A DNA stretch of 64,000 nt from an uncultured Clostridia bacterium (GTDB lineage Bacteria; Bacillota; Clostridia; Oscillospirales; Oscillospiraceae), in contig CAMVTO010000007.1 of the NCBI GenBank assembly GCA_947170435.1, forward strand, positions 38,097-102,096, given 5' to 3'. Shown here in pieces: positions 1 through 7,917 of the stretch. Position 1 is the first letter of the stretch. Every line of letters begins with the position of its first letter. The notes under the pieces were generated by a model. The model was not told where the DNA came from. It did no database searches and saw only the letters and a program-made list of their open reading frames with translations. The position numbers and the translations under genes are program-made.

Positions 1-308
1 TCGGCGGCGAGAATGCAGGGACGGGGGACGCAGGCGGCAAGCTCTTGCCCGTCCATCTTCTGCACGGTCTTGACCTCGAAGAAGCGCGCGCCCGCGAAAT
101 AGGACGCGATGATGTTCTGCGCGAGCTGGCTGTTGGGGCCGGCGGCGGGGCCGAAGGGCGTCTCGATGGTCTCGCCGAAGATGGGCAGCGTCTTGCCGGT
201 CGCGCGATACGCCTTATGCACGCCGAAGATATCGCCGGTTTTGGCGTACTCGGTTGTGACCCAGTTCATCAGCGACGCAAAGGGGATGGGGTACATTTTT
301 TCGGACAT
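1..308 (-). CDS. ygfK: YgfK-like putative selenate reductase subunit (5' part only)
   Basis: This is the N-terminal 102 codons of a gene running off the left edge. The protein starts MSEKMYPIPFASLMNW and continues with IFGVHKAYRATGKTLPIFGE, PFGPAAGPNSQLAQNIIASY and FFEVKTVQKMDGQELAAC. I recognise this as the start of YgfK, the large FAD/Fe-S oxidoreductase-like protein of selenium-dependent molybdenum hydroxylase clusters; family members are about 1000 residues. The ATG at 308 follows a GAAGGAGGAACG ribosome site. ssnA lies upstream on the same strand, the pairing known from E. coli and many Clostridia, and supports a role in purine or hydantoin-type degradation. The exact reaction of YgfK is not settled. 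Identity is fairly sure from the N-terminus and context; integrity of the rest cannot be seen. Confidence 0.85.
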   Translation of the reverse strand, partial: MSEKMYPIPFASLMNWVTTEYAKTGDIFGVHKAYRATGKTLPIFGETIETPFGPAAGPNSQLAQNIIASYFAGARFFEVKTVQKMDGQELAACVPRPCILAA

Positions 309-394
309 GATCGTTCCTCCTTCTTATTTTTGAGAGGGTTTCGGCCTGCGGGCCGACCCACTTTGCCCACGGCGGCAAAGTGGGCAAAACGCCG

Positions 395-415
395 CCAGAA
401 ACCAATGGTTTCTGG
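395..415. repeat. Palindromic repeat D, copy 1
   Basis: A 21-nt perfect palindrome (arms CCAGAAACC, spacer AAT) sits in a longer module reaching from a GGCAAAGTGGGC inverted repeat to CTTTTTGGGGGA. The same module occurs in reverse orientation around 11420-11440. Confidence 0.75.
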
Positions 416-495
416 ACTTCCTTTTTGGGGGAAGGTTTTGGGGAATTCAGATGGGTTGTGCCAGGTATGGGACGCTGTTTTCCGTCGCTGAATTG

Positions 496-562
496 ACACT
501 CCTCGTATGCGGCTCCCCGCCGCCCCGCCGTGTTCAAGGAAGGGCTGCATACGTCGTTCGTT
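496..562 (+). repeat. GC-rich dispersed repeat B, copy 1
   Basis: The module contains TCGTATGCGGCTCCCCGCCG followed by CCCCGCCGTGTTCAAGGAAG and TACGTCGTTCGTTT. It matches 11189-11260 nearly base for base, and 18394-18443 in part. Confidence 0.75.
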
Positions 563-764
563 TATCCCGAGGTTCGTGGCACGCCCGACATATTCTCGTC
601 GGGTGTGCCGAGGGTCGTTCTGCTTGCCCGAGGCAGGCATCACCGCACGAAGAAAGGTCGTGTCGGCGAATAGCCGACACATTGCAGTGTCAATTCGACA
701 TTCGGACAAAACAGCGTATCGTAGATGGAAGGCATCCTCAAAATCATTCAGAAACCTCCCCCCG

Positions 765-838
765 AAAGCGCCTTTCTCTTTTGGGGAAGTCTGAAACCGC
801 GTTTTCTCTTTCCAAGAGAAAGAGAAAAGGCGGTGTCA
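765..838 (-). repeat. Hairpin repeat A, copy 1
   Basis: Read on the minus strand this is CTGACACCGCC, TTTTCTCTTTC, a short loop, GAAAGAGAAAACGCGG, then CTTCCCCAAAAGAGAAAGG. Copies occur at 11049-11119 and 18284-18355 on the plus strand. This one ends 10 bases past the stop of ssnA, so it may also work as its transcription end; no clean U-tract terminator was seen. Confidence 0.75.
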
Positions 839-847
839 GTCAGCGCC

Positions 848-2191
848 TCAATAGGTGCAATGGTTCAGCTCGCCCCAGAGCTTCTTGCTCGCCTCCAGGA
901 TGCGCGCGTTGACCGCTTCCTCGTCGATGCCCACCAGCTCGCGATCCTTCATCAGCAGCTTGCCGCCCGCGATCGTGGTCTGGCACTGGCGGCCGGTCAT
1001 GCCGAAGATCATGTGTCCGTCGATGTTCGCGTCAGAGAACGGCGTGAACGGCTTGTAGTCCATCACGATGATGTCCGCCGCCGCGCCGGGCTTCAATACG
1101 CCCAACGGGTCGGGGAAGTACTTCGCGCCGATTTTCGCGTTGTTCTTGAACAGCATGTCCGTCACCTCGCACCACGCGACGTTCGGCAGGCACGCATTGG
1201 AGCGCTGCGAGCAGAGCGCGACCTTGAGGGATTCCAGCATGTCGTTGGTATAGGCGTCGGTGCCCATGCCCAGCAGGATGCCTGCCTTATAGAGCGGAAG
1301 CACCGGGCAGATGCCGACGGCGTTGCCCATGTTGGATTCGGGGTTGTTGACCACCATCGTATCGGTGTTTTTGATCAGCTCGATCTCCGCGGTGTTGACA
1401 TGAATGCAGTGGCCGAGAATCGTCTTGGGGCCGAGGATGCCGTGATCCTGCAGGCGCTGCACCGGACGGCGGCCATAGTTTTGCAGGCTGTCGTACACGT
1501 CGTTCATGCCCTCGCTGACGTGGATGTGATAGCCCGTGCGGCCGTTGTTCGCCTCCACCATGCGGTCAAAGGTCTTGTCCGAGATCGTGAACAGCGCGTG
1601 ACCGCCGAACATCGCCGCCAGCATCGGGTCCTTGCGCTGTTCGCACTCGGTGATCCAGTCGGCGTTCTCTTTGATTGCCTGCAGACACTTCTCCTCGCCG
1701 TCGCGGTCGCTGACCTCGTAGCACAGGCAGGAGCGGATGCCGAACTCCTTGGCGCTCTCGGCGATGGTGTGCAGCGTGCCGGGGATCTCGCCGTAGCTTG
1801 CGTGGTGGTCGAAGATCGTGGTGACGCCCTGCTTGATGCAGTCCAGGTACAGCGCATCGGCACTGGCCTTCGTGCCGTCCATGTACAGGTGTCGGTCGAT
1901 CGCCCACCAGGTCCCGTCGAGGACCTCGTAGAAGTTCGTGGGGTTGTTGCCGACGATGGACAGTCCGCGGGCGAGCGCGGAGTAGATGTGCGTGTGCGCG
2001 TTGATGAACGCGGGCATGATGACGCCGCCCCTGGCGTCGATGAGCTCCGCCTTGGGATACTTGGCACGCAGCGCGGCTTCCTCGCCGACTTCGACGATTT
2101 TCGTGCCCTCATAGGCGACCGCGCCGTGCTCATAGTAGCCCTTGCCGCCTTCATCCCTCGTGATGAGCCGTCCGTTGGTGACCAGTGTCAT
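848..2191 (-). CDS. ssnA: SsnA-type putative aminohydrolase
   Basis: This is a 447-residue amidohydrolase-superfamily protein. The metal-binding motif NAHTHIYSALARG follows MPAFI near residue 60; HIHVSEG, GHCIHVN and GTDAYTND supply the later metal and catalytic positions. The segments ARGLSIVGNNPTNFYEVLDG and DCIKQGVTTIFDHHASY match SsnA, the putative chlorohydrolase/aminohydrolase linked to selenium-dependent molybdenum hydroxylases; E. coli SsnA has a similar length. I chose the ATG at 2191 because GGAGGAGGAATGGAGC precedes it and the product then starts MTLVTNGRLITRDE like its relatives; longer in-frame extensions lack this. The substrate is unknown, and a purine-like or guanidino ring is only inferred. 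ygfK follows about 540 bases downstream on the same strand. Confidence 0.9.
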   Translation of the reverse strand: MTLVTNGRLITRDEGGKGYYEHGAVAYEGTKIVEVGEEAALRAKYPKAELIDARGGVIMPAFINAHTHIYSALARGLSIVGNNPTNFYEVLDGTWWAIDRHLYMDGTKASADALYLDCIKQGVTTIFDHHASYGEIPGTLHTIAESAKEFGIRSCLCYEVSDRDGEEKCLQAIKENADWITECEQRKDPMLAAMFGGHALFTISDKTFDRMVEANNGRTGYHIHVSEGMNDVYDSLQNYGRRPVQRLQDHGILGPKTILGHCIHVNTAEIELIKNTDTMVVNNPESNMGNAVGICPVLPLYKAGILLGMGTDAYTNDMLESLKVALCSQRSNACLPNVAWCEVTDMLFKNNAKIGAKYFPDPLGVLKPGAAADIIVMDYKPFTPFSDANIDGHMIFGMTGRQCQTTIAGGKLLMKDRELVGIDEEAVNARILEASKKLWGELNHCTY

Positions 2192-2787
2192 GCTCCATTC
2201 CTCCTCCAAAATCATTCTTCGGTTAGCCGTGCCTAAAACAAAAAGCGCCTCGGCAGGGCACTTAGCCCGTGCGCGAAGCACTTCGTTCCAGCTATCAGGT
2301 TGATTTTACCGCAACCCTCACAAAAAATCAATAGCCCGGCAAAAAATTTTTATGCAATTTTGCCGTAATTTTCGCCGTCCGCAGACGGCGAAATGAACCG
2401 GATCGTTTTTTCTGACGACATGCGCGTCAGAAAAAACTCCCTGCGCGGAGCGCGCGTGCGCCGAAGGCGTGCGCGAAGCGAAGCGAGAACTTTCCCGACA
2501 AAGTGCTTGCACTTTGTCGAAGCGAAATCCTTCTCAAAAAAGAGGCTTCGCCTCTTTTTTGAAGCGAAGCTAAAAAGATGCCCCGCGCGGGCCGTGTAGC
2601 GCACGTTATAACCTCACCCTCAAGGTAAGGTGGGTCGCCTCCGTCCGGCATTACTGCTTCCAACGTTCAGCCGCAAAATGCAGCCGAGAGGCCTGCAAAC
2701 CGCCATCCGATCCGGCATCCCGTATAACGAAATGTGGGTTATAGAAAACGCTATCACGCACCCCGCAGGGCACTTTTTATGCACTTG
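2192..2787. other. Long intergenic region: hairpins and a possible structured RNA
   Basis: No convincing gene was found here. 2300-2580 is a chain of short inverted repeats, including repeat E at 2405-2437, GACAAAGTGCTTGCACTTTGTC near 2500-2520 and AAAAAAGAGGCTTCGCCTC near 2535-2560. From about 2581 the character changes. There is a hairpin with a GAGA loop (GCAGCC-GAGA-GGCCTGC, about 2680-2697), and TATAACC (2606-2612) is complementary to GGTTATA further down. T-tracts follow GC-rich hairpins at both ends: minus strand near 2571-2575, plus strand near 2773-2777. A 41-codon plus-strand ORF (2678-2803) has unusual codons for this genome and is not called as a gene. Confidence 0.5.
2405..2437 (+). 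repeat. Palindromic repeat E, copy 1
   Basis: An inverted repeat with GTTTTTTCTGACG arms around a CATG-containing centre is flanked by a GC-rich GCGCGGAGCGCG hairpin. The reverse complement, with the same flanks, recurs at 42884-42914. Confidence 0.75.
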
Positions 2788-3138
2788 TCAGACCGACGCC
2801 TGATCCTCGCCGGGGGAGTATTCCGCTTGCTGCTCCGCTGCCGCGGCGCTGTCCTGCTCCGCGCGGGACGCCTGGGAGAGCATCAGCAGATTGCCGCCGA
2901 GGAAGATGAGAAAAAAGATCGTGAAGAACACGGTGGGCATCGCGAGCCGCTTCTTGTCGAGGAAGCGGAACAGGAACCACAAAAACGTCATCAGCAGCCC
3001 GAAGAACCCGAACAGGAAAAACGTTGTGCCGAACGGCCCGAACAGCTCGATGACCAGCTCGTGCACGTCGCCGACCGTGTGGAAGAATCCCGCGATCGCG
3101 CCGAGCGCCGTGCTCAGTACGCCGAATACCGCTTCCAT
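2788..3138 (-). CDS. Small integral membrane protein of unknown function
   Basis: This is a 116-residue protein I do not recognise as a named family. It has three hydrophobic stretches at about residues 5-22, 33-60 and 68-88 (the last is VFFTIFFLIFLGGNLLML), then a polar Ala/Gln/Glu-rich tail. The ATG at 3138 is preceded by GGAAAGGATTGGAGCGGC, a reasonable ribosome site. It lies 18 bases downstream of the DUF1292 gene on the same strand and is probably co-transcribed from the promoter at 3483-3511. No catalytic motif is visible. Its integral membrane nature is clear; the function is unknown. Confidence 0.7.
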   Translation of the reverse strand: MEAVFGVLSTALGAIAGFFHTVGDVHELVIELFGPFGTTFFLFGFFGLLMTFLWFLFRFLDKKRLAMPTVFFTIFFLIFLGGNLLMLSQASRAEQDSAAAAEQQAEYSPGEDQASV

Positions 3139-3156
3139 GCCGCTCCAATCCTTTCC

Positions 3157-3450
3157 TTAGTTCTCCTCGTCCTCGAGAATCTGCTCCATGAACTGATCGT
3201 ACACGGCGTTGAGCTCGTCCTCGTCCTCGATCTGAACCAGGAACTCCTCGCCGTTTTCCATCTCCGCCTTGAGGATGATGAGGCCGTACTCCTCCTCATT
3301 CCCGGACTCGTCGTCCTCGTCCACCATGGGGAAGAACGCGCGGTACACCACGCCGTTGTACTCCAGCGCGTCGATGAACTCGAGTTCAATCTCCTCGCCG
3401 GTTTCCTCGTCGATCACGGTGACGATATTGGGGCCGAACTCTTCGCTCAT
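3157..3450 (-). CDS. DUF1292 family protein (YrzB-like)
   Basis: This is a 97-residue, strongly acidic protein. The pattern IVTVIDEETGEEIELEFIDA followed by YNGVVYRAFFP and GLIILKAEMENGEEFLVQIE is typical of DUF1292 (UPF0473, B. subtilis YrzB). The tail is rich in Glu and Asp. The family is widespread in Firmicutes, often near alaS-yrzL-yqgF, but no biochemical role is established. Here it is the first gene of a two-gene minus-strand unit with a near-consensus promoter. The ATG at 3450 follows CGGAGGTAGTTCCC. Identification rests on overall pattern and length. Confidence 0.85.
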   Translation of the reverse strand: MSEEFGPNIVTVIDEETGEEIELEFIDALEYNGVVYRAFFPMVDEDDESGNEEEYGLIILKAEMENGEEFLVQIEDEDELNAVYDQFMEQILEDEEN

Positions 3451-3482
3451 GGGAACTACCTCCGAATTGATTTCACGCCGTT

Positions 3483-3511
3483 ATTATAACCTGTTTTCCG
3501 CCCGCGCGCAA
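3483..3511 (-). promoter_or_regulatory. Sigma-A type promoter of the DUF1292 unit
   Basis: On the minus strand, TTGCGC (3511-3506), a 17-base spacer, then TATAAT (3488-3483). It lies about 33 bases before the DUF1292 start. Confidence 0.7.
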
Positions 3512-3606
3512 GTGTTGTTTTGTAAAAAAGTGCAAAAAGGGCAAACTTTTTTTTGCGCACGGGGACGCCGTGAATCCAAATCCGGGAAAACGGGCGAAAA
3601 ATCGAC

Positions 3607-3634
3607 TTGACAGCCGTGGTAAAATAAATAAACA
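3607..3634 (+). promoter_or_regulatory. Probable promoter of the PBP gene
   Basis: Perfect -35 TTGACA (3607-3612), 16-base spacer, weak -10 TAAACA (3629-3634). The predicted leader is about 55 bases. Confidence 0.45.
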
Positions 3635-3695
3635 CTTATTATGAGTTATGAGGTTTCGTCTGCGCATCGCGCAGTGAATCGGGAGGAGACGCACT

Positions 3696-6341
3696 ATGGA
3701 AGAAAGCCGCGCTGAGCAGCGACCGGACGCGCCGCGCCGGGTCGCGCCCCGCAGAAGGCGCAGAAGGAGATCGGTCATCGGCACGATTCTCCTCGGCCTG
3801 CTCAAGCTGCTCGTCACCGTGCTTGCGGTGGGCGTGCTGACGGCGGGTATGTTCTACCGCACCTTCATGAAGTATGTGGACACGGTGCTCGAGCCGGAGA
3901 TGGACGTCGATCTGTCGGCGTACACCCTCAAGCAGAGCTCGACGATCTACTATCAGGACAAGGCGACGGGGCAGTGGCTGGAGCTGACGAAGCTCCACGG
4001 CGACGAGAATCGCACGCTGGTGGACTATAACCAGATCCCCGATCATGTGGTCAAGGCGCTGGTTTCCATTGAGGATCAGCGCTTCTACGAGCATGAGGGC
4101 GTGGACTGGAAGAGCACCGCCCGCAGCGTGTACGACACGCTGATGGGCAACAACGCCCGCGGCGCGTCCACCATCACGCAGCAGGTCGTGAAGAACGTCA
4201 CCGGTGAGAATCAGGTCACCATCCGCCGCAAGATCCTCGAGATCTTCCGCGCGCTGCGCCTGCACGAGAAGTACACCGAGGAGGAGATCCTCGAAACCTA
4301 CTTCAACCTCGTCTTCTTCGGCCACAAGGCCTACGGCATCGAGGCGGCGGCGGAGACCTACTTCGGCAAGCACGTCGAGGATCTGACCGTCGCCGAGGGC
4401 GCCGCCATCGTGGGCATCACGCAGTACCCGTGGCAGTATGACCCGCTGCGCAACGACAAGACCCGCGAGGCGAACCGCAACCGCCAGCTGGACGTGCTCT
4501 ACAAGATGAACGAGCAGGGCTGGCTCACCGACAGTGAGTACGCCGCCGCCAAGGCGGAGAAGCTGGTCTTCGTCGGCGATGAGGACTATGTGGAGACAGA
4601 CTATGGCGAGACGGAGTCCGCTGCCAACACGCAGCTCGATTCCTTCTTTGTCGAGCAGGTTTACCGCGACGTCATCAAGGCGTTTTGCGAGATGGGCTAC
4701 GGCGAGCGCGCCGCAGCGCAGATGATCTACAACGGCGGCTACCAGATCTACGCCACCGTGGACATGGACATTCAGAACCTGGTGGAGTCGGTCTACGCCA
4801 ACCGCGAGAACTTCGACTATCCCTCCAAGTCCGGCCAGCAGCTCCAGTCCGGCATGACGATCATCGACAACGCGACCGGCAACATCGTCGCCATCGGCGG
4901 CAGAGTGGGTGAGCGCAAGGGCGCGCTGGAGTGGAGCTATGCCGCCAACAACACCCAGTGCGGCTCGGCGATCAAGCCGCTGTCGGTCTACGCTCCCGCG
5001 CTGGAAGCGGGCGTCGTCACGGCGGCGAGCGTCATCGACGACTATCCCGTGATGGAGCTCAACGGCAGCGCCTGGCCGGTGAACGCCTACCGGGGCTACA
5101 GGGGGCTTTCCACCATCCAGTTCGCGCTGCAGCAGTCCTCCAACACCTGCGCGGTGCGCACGCTGATGAAGCTCGGCATGTCCACGTCCTATGCGTTTTT
5201 GGAGGAGAAGCTGGGCTTCACCACGCTGACGCAGGACGATCTGGTCAAGGTGGGCAACCTCGCCCTCGGCGGCGGCTCGGTCAACACCATCGAAATGGCG
5301 GCGGGCTACGCCACGTTTGCCAACAACGGCGTCTATATCGAGCCGCGCACGTTCTCGCAGGTGCTCGACAGCAACGGCAACTTGTTTTTCGACAACACGC
5401 AGGAATCCCACGTCGCCATGAAGGAGTCCACGGTCTACACGATGAACGAGCTTTTAAAGAGCGTGATGCGCTCCGGCGGCACGGGTACCGCGGCCGCGTT
5501 CTCCGGCATGACGCAGGCGGGCAAGACCGGTACGACCAACGAGAAGAAGGACCGCTATTTCTGCGGCTACACGCCGTACTACACCGCCGCGGTGTGGAGC
5601 GGCTATGACACGCCCGAAAAGATCCTGCCCGAGAGCGTCAACCCCTCGGCGCTGGCGTGGAAGATGGTCATGAGCAAGATCCATGAGGAGCTGCCGGACA
5701 AGGACTTTTCCACCACCTCGGACGGCATGGTGCGCGTGACCGTGTGCAACAAGACGGGCCTGCTCGCGGGCAGCGGCTGCGGCTCGACGCGCAGCGTGCT
5801 GGTGCCGCAGAATTACGCGCCCGCGCTGGTCTGCGACGGCCACGACGCGGTGCTGTTCTGCACGGAAAGCGGCCTGCCGGCGAACATGAACTGCCCGGAT
5901 GACACGCTGGAGCAGCATGCGCTGGTCGACCTGAGCGCGCCCAACGTGCAGCAGGGCTTTGGCTATACCAGATCGCTGCTGCACAGGCCGACCTCGTCCC
6001 GCTATGAGATTTACGCGGGCATGGTCGCGGCGGGGATGCTGGACGAGATCCCAGCGGAGGAGCCGATCTTCGCCGCCGACAGCGAATATGTCCTCAGCGA
6101 CGTGGAGGCGATGGGCCTGTGCAGCATCCACACGGAGGCGCCGCCGGAGGAGGAAACGACGGAGCCGGAGAACCCGGAGGAGGACCCGCTGAACCCCATC
6201 GACCAGACGGAGACGCCGCCCGTGGAGGAGACGCCGCCGACAGAGGAGCCCACGGAGCAGAAGCCCACGGAGCCGGAGACCGAGCCGGTGGTGAACCCCG
6301 AGCCGGTGCAGGACCCCAACAGCTGGTTTGAAAACTTCTAA
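3696..6341 (+). CDS. ponA: Class A penicillin-binding protein (transglycosylase/transpeptidase)
   Basis: This 881-residue bifunctional peptidoglycan synthase polymerises glycan strands from lipid II and cross-links the peptides outside the membrane. After an Arg-rich cytoplasmic start, a membrane anchor spans about residues 27-53. The GT51 domain follows, with EDQRFYEHEGVDW (catalytic Glu126), GASTITQQVVKN and RKILEIFRAL. The transpeptidase domain has SAIK (Ser424-Lys427), SSN (481-483) and KTGTT (610-614), all intact. A Pro/Glu/Thr-rich tail fills roughly residues 800-877. GGGAGGAGACGCACT before the ATG supports this start. It appears to be transcribed alone, between a promoter at 3607 and a strong terminator at 6344. 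The symbol is by family (PBP1A/PonA type). Confidence 0.95.
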   Translation: MEESRAEQRPDAPRRVAPRRRRRRRSVIGTILLGLLKLLVTVLAVGVLTAGMFYRTFMKYVDTVLEPEMDVDLSAYTLKQSSTIYYQDKATGQWLELTKLHGDENRTLVDYNQIPDHVVKALVSIEDQRFYEHEGVDWKSTARSVYDTLMGNNARGASTITQQVVKNVTGENQVTIRRKILEIFRALRLHEKYTEEEILETYFNLVFFGHKAYGIEAAAETYFGKHVEDLTVAEGAAIVGITQYPWQYDPLRNDKTREANRNRQLDVLYKMNEQGWLTDSEYAAAKAEKLVFVGDEDYVETDYGETESAANTQLDSFFVEQVYRDVIKAFCEMGYGERAAAQMIYNGGYQIYATVDMDIQNLVESVYANRENFDYPSKSGQQLQSGMTIIDNATGNIVAIGGRVGERKGALEWSYAANNTQCGSAIKPLSVYAPALEAGVVTAASVIDDYPVMELNGSAWPVNAYRGYRGLSTIQFALQQSSNTCAVRTLMKLGMSTSYAFLEEKLGFTTLTQDDLVKVGNLALGGGSVNTIEMAAGYATFANNGVYIEPRTFSQVLDSNGNLFFDNTQESHVAMKESTVYTMNELLKSVMRSGGTGTAAAFSGMTQAGKTGTTNEKKDRYFCGYTPYYTAAVWSGYDTPEKILPESVNPSALAWKMVMSKIHEELPDKDFSTTSDGMVRVTVCNKTGLLAGSGCGSTRSVLVPQNYAPALVCDGHDAVLFCTESGLPANMNCPDDTLEQHALVDLSAPNVQQGFGYTRSLLHRPTSSRYEIYAGMVAAGMLDEIPAEEPIFAADSEYVLSDVEAMGLCSIHTEAPPEEETTEPENPEEDPLNPIDQTETPPVEETPPTEEPTEQKPTEPETEPVVNPEPVQDPNSWFENF

Positions 6342-6343
6342 CG

Positions 6344-6380
6344 ATGACCGCCGCAGTTCTCTGCGGCGGTCATTTTTTGT
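6344..6380 (+). terminator. Rho-independent terminator after the PBP gene
   Basis: GACCGCCGCA, a GTTCTC loop, TGCGGCGGTC, then ATTTTTTG. Confidence 0.85.
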
Positions 6381-6430
6381 CCCCGCGCGGCATAGGCTTG
6401 TTCCGATCTGATGACAAAGGAGGCCGTGCC

Positions 6431-7270
6431 ATGACCATCGCACACCGAACCCGCCGGCGCAGAGCTTACCCCGCGCGGAGCGCTCCGCGCCCGAAATCCC
6501 ACGCGACGGGCGCGCGCAAGAGCGCGTCGGCGCAGCCCATCTCCCTCAACCAGCTGCGCACCGTCGTCTGCGGCGCGGTGTTTGTGGCGCTGGTGGGCCT
6601 GAAGCTGCTGCTGCCCGGCAGCATGGCGGACGTGCGCGGCACACTGGGGACGTGGCTTGCGCGGGACGCGGACTTCGTCTCGGCGTTCTCCGCCGTGGGC
6701 CGCGCCGTGTCCGGCGAGGGCGGCGCGCTGGATTCGCTGGAGGATGCCTACGTCGCCGTATTCGGCGCGGACGACGCGGGCGCGGCGGAGGTATCCGGCG
6801 CCGTGGAGCTGCCGCTGGAAGCGGCGGACGTCGTCCTGGAGCCGCCGTACCCGGAGCACGCCGCGGCGGAGCAGCGGGTGCTGGGCTTTGACTATGCCGC
6901 GCCGCTCGCGGGCGAGGTGACCTCGCCCTTTGGCTGGCGGGAGCATCCCGCCACCGGGCGCGAGGCGTTCCACTACGGCGTGGATATCGCCGCCGACGAG
7001 GGCGCGGCGGTGTGCTGCTTTGCCGACGGCACCGTGGGCGCGGTGGGGGACAGCGTGGAGCTGGGGAACTACCTCACCGTCCACCACGAAAACGGCGTGC
7101 TGACGCTCTACGGGCACCTGAGCCGCGTCACCGTCTCCTCCGGCGATCCGGTTGCGCGCGGCGACAAGCTGGGCGAGGCGGGGCACACCGGCAACGCCAC
7201 CGGGCCGCATCTGCATTTCGAGATCCACGATGGGGAGGAGTATATCAATCCACAGTATTATCTTTCCTGA
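6431..7270 (+). CDS. SpoIVFA-like M23 metallopeptidase-domain membrane protein
   Basis: This is a 279-residue protein with a basic N-terminus, one membrane span at about residues 39-58 (TVVCGAVFVALVGLKLLLP), a linker, and a C-terminal M23 (LytM) domain. The zinc motifs look complete: HYGVD (His181, Asp185) and HLHFE (His260, His262). An M50 protease gene follows at once and overlaps it, the layout of spoIVFA-spoIVFB; SpoIVFA is a regulator that tethers the M50 protease in the outer forespore membrane. It could instead act as an active endopeptidase. The ATG at 6431 was chosen because AAAGGAGG lies just upstream; the frame extends back into the terminator. The M23 assignment is sure, the sporulation role inferred from context. 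Confidence 0.8.
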   Translation: MTIAHRTRRRRAYPARSAPRPKSHATGARKSASAQPISLNQLRTVVCGAVFVALVGLKLLLPGSMADVRGTLGTWLARDADFVSAFSAVGRAVSGEGGALDSLEDAYVAVFGADDAGAAEVSGAVELPLEAADVVLEPPYPEHAAAEQRVLGFDYAAPLAGEVTSPFGWREHPATGREAFHYGVDIAADEGAAVCCFADGTVGAVGDSVELGNYLTVHHENGVLTLYGHLSRVTVSSGDPVARGDKLGEAGHTGNATGPHLHFEIHDGEEYINPQYYLS

Positions 7271-7850
7271 ACGCGGGATACACGTCAGCGCGGGCTTTTT
7301 CCTGCTGCTCGCCGCGGCGCTGCTGCTCTCGCCGTGGACGCTGACGGCGGCGGTGCTGCTTGCGGCGGCGATGCATGAATGCGGGCATCTGGCGGCGCTG
7401 GCGATTTTCCGCGTGCCGGTGCTGGGGCTGCGCCTCGGCGCGTCGGGCGCGGTGATCCACGCGCCCGGCGCGGTGCGCCTGAGCTATGGCCGGGAGCTGG
7501 CCGTCACGCTGGCGGGGCCGGCGGTGAACCTGATCTCCGCGCCGCTGCTGGCGACATGCTCCGCCCGCTGGGGCTGGGAGTGGGGGTATCTGTTCGCGGG
7601 CGCGCATGTGCTGCTGGGGATGTACAACCTGCTGCCGATCCCGCCGCTGGACGGCAGCCGCGCGCTGTATTTGCTGCTCGCGTGGCGCTGGGGGCCGGAC
7701 GCGGGGGAGCGCGTCGCGTCGCTTGCGGGCGTCAGCGCGGCGGTGACGCTCACGGTGCTGGGCGCGTATCTGACGGTTGCCTTCGGCGGCGCGCTGTTTC
7801 TGCTCGCGGCGCTGGGCTTGCTCGGCGGTGCGCTGCAAATCCAAAAATGA
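7230..7850 (+). CDS. SpoIVFB-like M50 site-2 protease
   Basis: This is a roughly 206-residue integral membrane metalloprotease. It has the zinc motif HECGH (His49-Glu50-Cys51-Gly52-His53) in a hydrophobic helix and the second motif NLLPIPPLDGSR with Asp141, the site-2 protease signature. In sporulation, SpoIVFB cleaves pro-sigma-K; the preceding M23 gene and the downstream TIGR03960/TIGR03936 pair match a common clostridial order. The start is uncertain. The ATG at 7230 overlaps the M23 gene by 41 bases without a ribosome site of its own, while GGGGAGGAG (7232-7240) is placed for a later non-ATG start (ATC 7248 or ATT 7257). It lacks the C-terminal CBS-type region of B. subtilis SpoIVFB. Confidence 0.8.
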   Translation: MGRSISIHSIIFPERGIHVSAGFFLLLAAALLLSPWTLTAAVLLAAAMHECGHLAALAIFRVPVLGLRLGASGAVIHAPGAVRLSYGRELAVTLAGPAVNLISAPLLATCSARWGWEWGYLFAGAHVLLGMYNLLPIPPLDGSRALYLLLAWRWGPDAGERVASLAGVSAAVTLTVLGAYLTVAFGGALFLLAALGLLGGALQIQK

Positions 7851-7853
7851 AAC

Positions 7854-7882
7854 TTGACAAGTTACAATTCTTTTGCTATACT
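7854..7882 (+). promoter_or_regulatory. Strong sigma-A promoter of the DnaD-like gene
   Basis: TTGACA (7854-7859), 17 bases, TATACT (7877-7882). It begins only 3 bases after the M50 stop codon, so the next gene has its own transcription unit. Confidence 0.8.
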
Positions 7883-7887
7883 GTTCT

Positions 7888-7901
7888 CGAACAAAGGTTT
7901 G
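7888..7901 (+). promoter_or_regulatory. Candidate LexA (SOS) box
   Basis: CGAACAAAGGTTTG differs at one position from CGAAC-N4-GTTCG, the Firmicutes SOS operator core. It lies right after the -10 element, over the expected transcription start, a classic repressor position. No second copy was noticed in the window, so this is a single-site inference. Confidence 0.4.
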
Positions 7902-7917
7902 AACAGGAGGTGAAGGA

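Larger units (their letters stand above)
309..847. repeat. Intergenic stretch built from dispersed palindromic repeat modules
   Basis: There is no convincing gene in these 539 bases. They hold several modules found again at 10999-11563 and partly at 18271-18448. Around 355-440 lies a module with a 21-nt palindrome (395-415, arms CCAGAAACC), present inverted at 11401-11480. At 496-562 lies a GC-rich module containing CGGCTCCCCGCCGCCCCGCC. At 700-729 lies GATACGCTGTTTTGTCCGAA in inverse orientation. At 765-838 lies a hairpin module rich in TTTTCTCTTTC and its complement. The short ORFs here are shadows of the repeats. Confidence 0.7.

Noticed and set aside
725..2236. 503-codon plus-strand ORF opposite ssnA
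   Set aside because: It is the antisense shadow of a clear amidohydrolase gene, with a His/Arg/Val-rich composition and no family pattern.
2678..2803. 41-codon plus-strand ORF
   Set aside because: Codon use (CGA, ATA, TTA) is unlike the neighbours, there is no ribosome site, and it runs into the 3' end of the opposing gene.
3639..5411. 590-codon minus-strand ORF
   Set aside because: It is antisense to the PBP transglycosylase and transpeptidase regions with intact motifs; no ribosome site or family pattern.
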